A stretch of DNA of 6,573 nt from an uncultured Bacillaceae bacterium (GTDB lineage Bacteria > Bacillota > Bacilli > Bacillales > Amphibacillaceae), in the NCBI GenBank assembly GCA_937925695.1, contig CALAMD010000134.1:1-6573 (forward strand), written 5' to 3'. The notes beneath the pieces were generated by a model. That model made no database searches. It was not told where the DNA came from and was given only the letters and a program-made list of their open reading frames with translations. Each line of letters opens with the position of its first letter. Position 1 is the first letter of the stretch. Below, in pieces: positions 5,928 to 6,573 of this stretch. The position numbers were made by a program, and so were the translations under genes.

Positions 5928-6161
5928 ATGTTAGGTTTCCTCGTTAATGATCAAGAGCAAAAAGAAATAGAGTATTTATTGAAAAGGGAAATGGAAGAGA
6001 TTCTGATGGATTTAGAAGACTATCGGATTGATGCTAGCGTAAAAAAAGCAATGACTTCTAGATATCAGACCTTATTTCAACTTTTTAAAAGAATAGCTCC
6101 AAAAGATGAGTATTTAAAATATTTAACTCCAGTATTAAATTCAATGAACCGTAGTAAGTAA
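5928..6161 (+). CDS. Small uncharacterised helical protein
   Basis: I do not recognise a function for this 77-residue protein. It starts with a short hydrophobic stretch (MLGFLV), then a highly charged region (about 8-45, rich in Glu, Lys and Asp), then an aromatic and basic region (YQTLFQLFKRIAPKDEYLKYL, given here only to show that F, Y, L and K alternate as in an amphipathic helix). No cysteine, tryptophan, signal peptide or membrane span is present, so it is probably cytoplasmic and mostly helical. The ATG at 5928 is chosen over the in-frame ATG at 5901 because AGGAG (5915-5919) lies eight bases before it, while 5901 has no ribosome binding site. A tentative promoter precedes it and a strong terminator follows, so it looks like a real single-gene unit. 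It sits between pdaB, read in the opposite direction, and a presumed rRNA promoter. It may be conserved in related Bacillaceae, but I cannot confirm that. Confidence 0.75.
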   Translation: MLGFLVNDQEQKEIEYLLKREMEEILMDLEDYRIDASVKKAMTSRYQTLFQLFKRIAPKDEYLKYLTPVLNSMNRSK

Positions 6162-6201
6162 GATAGGTTAGATTGATCCTTAATTATTTCCTTATTACTA
6201 T

Positions 6202-6240
6202 TAAAGGTTGTCTTTGGTAACAATGATAACCTTTATTTTT
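6202..6240 (+). terminator. Rho-independent terminator after the 77-residue protein gene
   Basis: The stem pairs 6202-6212 with 6225-6235 (11 pairs, one G-T wobble), then after a T-T mismatch (6213/6224) continues as TTG/CAA closing a GTAA tetraloop (6217-6220) of the stable GNRA type. It is followed by a run of five T. It lies 40 bases after the stop codon and would shield the downstream region from read-through. Confidence 0.8.
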
Positions 6241-6463
6241 AACTGTACAAATCGGGAAGCAAAGATGTAGGTGCATCATTGTTATTATTAGATGAGAATT
6301 ATATATAAAAATTTAGACTTGTGATGTGCAAAATATATAAATGTATAACCGAGAGACAAGTTTAAACATTAGAAGCATAATAAAGTAGTTCAACTCATCT
6401 ATTCAAACAGGTTATTCTATGACATTGATCGCCGATGAAGACAGTGTGTAAATATATAAAGTG
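6241..6463. other. Gene-free AT-rich stretch before the terminal promoters
   Basis: No open frame with a ribosome binding site was found on either strand. A weak promoter-like pair, TTAGAC (6313-6318) and TATAAA (6336-6341) with 17 bases between, is present but could be chance in sequence this AT-rich. No tRNA, riboswitch or repeat was recognised. The stretch is best read as the upstream flank of the operon that starts beyond the window. Confidence 0.5.
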
Positions 6464-6512
6464 AAAAAAATATTAGTTTTCTATTGATCTGCATTTAAAT
6501 CTATGTTATATT
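6464..6512 (+). promoter_or_regulatory. Strong sigma-A promoter, probable first promoter of an rRNA operon
   Basis: TTGATC (6484-6489) and TATATT (6507-6512) are exactly 17 bases apart, and the -10 has the TG-plus-one-base extension (6504-6506). The 20 bases before the -35 box (6464-6483) contain an A tract followed by a T tract, like the UP elements of stable-RNA promoters. Initiation is expected near 6519. No coding sequence follows within the window. In B. subtilis the gene after pdaB is a ribosomal RNA operon, so this is inferred to be its first promoter. Confidence 0.6.
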
Positions 6513-6554
6513 ATTTCTCGTGGTTAATATTGCTTATGTAATTTTAATTACTTG

Positions 6555-6560
6555 TTGACT
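6555..6560 (+). promoter_or_regulatory. -35 box of a second promoter cut by the window end
   Basis: TTGACT lies in the context TTGTTGACTTTT, very like the -35 region of Bacillus rRNA and tRNA P2 promoters. Its -10 box would fall at about 6577-6583, just beyond the window. Together with the promoter about 70 bases upstream it would form the tandem P1-P2 arrangement typical of rRNA operons. Confidence 0.5.
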
Positions 6561-6573
6561 TTTATTTTTCTCT

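Noticed and set aside
6419..6451. Ten-codon open frame in the gene-free region
   Set aside because: It has no ribosome binding site and is too short to separate from chance.
1..6573. Mobile element, CRISPR array, tRNA, toxin-antitoxin or defence system
   Set aside because: I looked for terminal inverted repeats, transposase motifs, regularly spaced repeats, cloverleaf ends and paired small genes and found none. The region reads as a conserved core sporulation locus.

Overview
The window looks like a chromosomal segment of an endospore-forming, AT-rich member of the Bacillaceae. The basis is a recognisable run of sporulation and germination genes in the same order and orientation that I recall from Bacillus subtilis: cwlD (+), salA/mrp (+), gerD (-), kbaA (+), pdaB (-), followed in B. 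subtilis by a ribosomal RNA operon. I cannot fix the genus. AGGAGG- or GGGG-type ribosome binding sites, several TTG/GTG starts and sporulation-sigma-like promoters fit the assignment.

Layout. Positions 1-1320 hold a self-contained unit: a sigma-A-like promoter, an Eis-family GNAT acetyltransferase (TTG start) and a rho-independent terminator. Positions 1348-2127 hold a sigma-E-like promoter and cwlD, the spore-cortex muramoyl-L-alanine amidase. Positions 2171-3300 hold a promoter and salA, an Mrp/NBP35-type P-loop ATPase. A hairpin that includes the salA stop codon separates it from the convergent gerD (germination lipoprotein), which has a sigma-G-like promoter close to its start. kbaA, a multi-pass membrane protein of the KinB sporulation-signalling branch, is read divergently from gerD and meets the convergent pdaB across a long imperfect hairpin. 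pdaB, a NodB-fold sporulation protein, has a sigma-E-like promoter. Positions 5928-6161 encode a 77-residue helical protein I do not recognise, closed by a terminator with a GTAA loop. The last ~330 bases carry no gene. They end in a strong consensus-like promoter and a second -35 box cut off by the window edge, consistent with tandem promoters of a stable-RNA operon just outside.

How the genes work together. KbaA promotes entry into sporulation through KinB and the phosphorelay. CwlD modifies cortex peptidoglycan so that germination lytic enzymes can recognise it. PdaB is needed late for spore integrity. GerD organises germinant receptors in the spore inner membrane. SalA is a vegetative and transition-phase regulator of degradative-enzyme expression. 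The genes are mostly separate transcription units, and the predicted promoters match the compartments expected for each protein (mother cell for cwlD and pdaB, forespore for gerD).

I found no mobile element, CRISPR array, toxin-antitoxin or phage-defence module, and no convincing new multi-gene system. The items most worth a second look are the 77-residue protein beside the presumed rRNA operon, the degenerate metal site of PdaB, and the acetyltransferase unit inside an otherwise conserved sporulation neighbourhood.
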